Shown here: one piece after another, positions 4,822 through 6,484 of the stretch | Numbering within the stretch: position 1 is the first letter of the stretch | Layout: every line of letters begins with the position of its first letter | Assembly: GCA_021781255.1 (NCBI GenBank) | Contig: JAJXXG010001113.1 | Span: 1-6,484, forward strand | From: Acidobacteriota bacterium | GTDB lineage: Bacteria; Acidobacteriota; Terriglobia; Terriglobales; Acidobacteriaceae | Direction of reading: 5' to 3' | DNA length: 6,484 bases | The notes under the pieces: generated by a model | What the model saw: only the letters and a program-made list of their open reading frames with translations | Database searches by the model: none | What the model was told of the DNA's origin: nothing | Translations under genes and position numbers: made by a program

Positions 4822-6484
4822 TCACGCCAGCCCCAGTTCCTTCAGCACAAATGCATAATCCAGCGCCATCTCCTTCAGATAGTCGTACCGCCCGCTGGCG
4901 CCGCCATGCCCCGCCTGCATGTTCGTCACCAGCAGCAGCGGATGGCTGCCCGCATTCAGCGTGCGCAGTCGCGCGACATACTTCGCCGGCTCCCAGTACA
5001 TCACCTGGCTGTCGTGAAGGCTCGTCTTCACCAGCATCGCCGGGTACGCCGCCGCGCGCAGATTGTCGTAGGGCGAATAGCTCAGCATCACGCGGAAGTA
5101 CTCTTCCCGGTTCGGATCGCCCCACTCCTCGTATTCGGGCACCGTGAGCGGCAGCGATGCATCCAGCATCGTATTCATCACGTCCACAAACGGAACGTGC
5201 GACACCACGGCGCGAAAGAGTTCGGGGCGCATATTGGCGACCGCTCCCATCAGCAAACCGCCCGCCGATCCGCCTTCGATCGCCACCCGCGCCGCATCCC
5301 CGTATCCCGTTGCCGTCAGATGCTCCACGCACGCGATAAAGTCCGTGAAGCTGTTGCGCTTCGTCAGCATCTTGCCCGCGTCGTGCCACGGCTTGCCCAG
5401 GTCGCCGCCGCCGCGGATGTGCGCATACGCCATCACCACCCCGCGGTCCAGCAGGCTCAGCCGGTTGGAACTGAAGCCCAGCGGCAGCGCGTATCCGTAC
5501 GATCCGTAGCCGTAAACATACAGCGGATTGCCGCCCGCCGCGCCCTGCGCAAACCGGTCCCTGCGGTAAACCAGCGAGATCGGAACCTTCACGCCATCGC
5601 GCGCCGTGGCATGCACGCGCTCGCTGGCATAAAGCGCGCGCTCGAAGCCGCCCGGAATCTCCCGCTGCTTCAGCAGCCGCGACAGCCCCGTCTCCACGTC
5701 ATACTCATACACTGAATCGGGCGTCACCAGCGACTGGTACCCATAGCGGAACGTATTCGTGGCGAACATGCGGTTCACGTGCGCATGCGCGCTGTAGGCC
5801 GGCTCCGGAAACACAATCTCTCCGCCCGCAGCCGCCTCCGGACCGTCGCCCGCAAACCTCCACACCCGCAGCCGCGGCAGCCCGTCTTCGCGCTCGCTGG
5901 CGATAAAGAAGCCGGCAAACAGGCTCACGTCCTCGATCATCACCGCTTCGCGGTGCGCTATGCGCTCCGTCCAGTGCTCGCGCCCCGGCGTCTCCACCGG
6001 CGCCGTCACCAGCCGGAAGTTGCGCCCGCGGTCGTTGCTGCGGATGAACCAGAGACCGTTGCGGTGGTCAACGGAGTACTCGTGTCCGTCCTCGCGCGGC
6101 GCGATGGTGCGCCATGCTCCACCCGGATCGTCCGCGGCGACAAAGCGCGACTCGCTCGTGGTGTGGCTGGCAATCTCCAGCACCATGTACCGGCCGTCCC
6201 GCGTGCGCCCGGCGGCGATATTGAAGCGTTCGTCGTCCTCCTGATACACCAGCACGGCTGCGGAAGCCCCTCCGAAGCCGCTGCGGAAAAGCTGGTGCTG
6301 TCGCTTCTGCTGCTCGTCCTCCACGGTGTAGAACAGCGTGCTGTTGTCGGCGGCCCACACCACCGACCCCGCGCGCTCAGCAACATTCTCAACCGTCGCC
6401 CCGGTCACGAGATCCTTGATGTGCAGCGTGTACTGCCGGAAACCGGTCGTGTCCGTCGTATACGCCAGCCGGCCGCCGCCATCC
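4822..6484 (-). CDS. ptrB: Oligopeptidase B (S9A prolyl oligopeptidase family), N-terminus outside window
   Basis: This serine peptidase cleaves small peptides after Arg or Lys. About 553 residues are visible, and the frame stays open to the window edge (LAYTTDTTGFRQYTLHIKDL near the start). The family is about 690 long, so roughly 125 N-terminal residues are missing; the GTG at 6408 is internal. The first part is the beta-propeller that gates the active site. The C-terminal alpha/beta-hydrolase domain has GGSAGG with Ser at 5268-5266, Asp in LHDSQV at 5013-5011, and His in AGHGG at 4908-4906. The spacings of 85 and 35 residues equal those recalled for the E. coli enzyme (532, 617, 652). With the same offset, the first and third residues of EYEEWGDP are Glu at the positions recalled as Glu576 and Glu578, the P1-basic pocket. 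An active trypsin-like oligopeptidase is expected. The signal peptide question is open because the start is not visible. Confidence 0.96.
   Translation of the reverse strand, partial: DGGGRLAYTTDTTGFRQYTLHIKDLVTGATVENVAERAGSVVWAADNSTLFYTVEDEQQKRQHQLFRSGFGGASAAVLVYQEDDERFNIAAGRTRDGRYMVLEIASHTTSESRFVAADDPGGAWRTIAPREDGHEYSVDHRNGLWFIRSNDRGRNFRLVTAPVETPGREHWTERIAHREAVMIEDVSLFAGFFIASEREDGLPRLRVWRFAGDGPEAAAGGEIVFPEPAYSAHAHVNRMFATNTFRYGYQSLVTPDSVYEYDVETGLSRLLKQREIPGGFERALYASERVHATARDGVKVPISLVYRRDRFAQGAAGGNPLYVYGYGSYGYALPLGFSSNRLSLLDRGVVMAYAHIRGGGDLGKPWHDAGKMLTKRNSFTDFIACVEHLTATGYGDAARVAIEGGSAGGLLMGAVANMRPELFRAVVSHVPFVDVMNTMLDASLPLTVPEYEEWGDPNREEYFRVMLSYSPYDNLRAAAYPAMLVKTSLHDSQVMYWEPAKYVARLRTLNAGSHPLLLVTNMQAGHGGASGRYDYLKEMALDYAFVLKELGLA

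Noticed and set aside
4703..5389. A longer N-terminal extension of the TonB-domain gene, in frame up to 5389
   Set aside because: The extension overlaps the C-terminal coding part of ptrB in another frame, is compositionally odd, and lies before a clear signal peptide with its own GAGGG at 4710-4706.
4513..5715. A 400-codon open frame on the + strand, antisense to ptrB and the TonB-domain gene
   Set aside because: The translation is Arg/His/Pro-rich with no domain. It lies opposite two well-supported genes, and GC-rich codon bias commonly leaves such antisense frames open.

Overview
The window is GC-rich bacterial chromosome with tightly packed housekeeping and envelope genes. Gene content suggests Acidobacteriota, probably Terriglobia: a LysW-like zinc-ribbon gene followed by a short secreted carboxypeptidase-regulatory-like protein, a rhomboid-fold protein with a basic/acidic tail, and a secreted double TonB-C-domain protein. 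This placement is an inference from protein style only. I see no mobile element, CRISPR array, tRNA, rRNA or prophage signal.

Layout from left to right. Positions 2-808 (+) hold the C-terminal part of gatB (Asp/Glu-tRNA amidotransferase subunit B), followed by a strong GC hairpin at 810-830. A leftward two-gene operon follows, reading from its own promoter at 1619-1647: a 63-residue, extremely acidic LysW-like zinc-ribbon protein (1547-1356), then a small secreted beta-sandwich protein (1354-983). The Shine-Dalgarno sequence of the second gene is written by the last Glu codons of the first. A gene-free divergent region (about 1648-1923) separates this operon from a rightward rhomboid-fold membrane protein (1964-2788), which has lost every main active-site residue. 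It is followed by fabD (2847-3806), the malonyl-CoA:ACP transacylase of fatty acid synthesis, with an intact active site.

On the right, two leftward genes converge on fabD. ptrB (oligopeptidase B, 6484-4822, N-terminus outside the window) has a complete catalytic triad and P1-basic specificity residues. It is followed after 119 bases by a secreted protein with two TonB-C domains (4702-3935). A weak terminator lies at the end of fabD, and a hairpin without a T-run lies between fabD and the TonB-domain gene.

The points most worth a second look are the catalytically dead rhomboid, the LysW-like protein whose EDWGE-type motif is degenerate and buried by an acidic extension, the overlap coupling inside that operon, the matched cysteine pairs in the TonB-C repeats, and the apparent leaderless starts of the rhomboid and fabD genes. 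No clear new multi-gene system is visible; the candidate closest to one is the LysW-like/secreted-protein pair.
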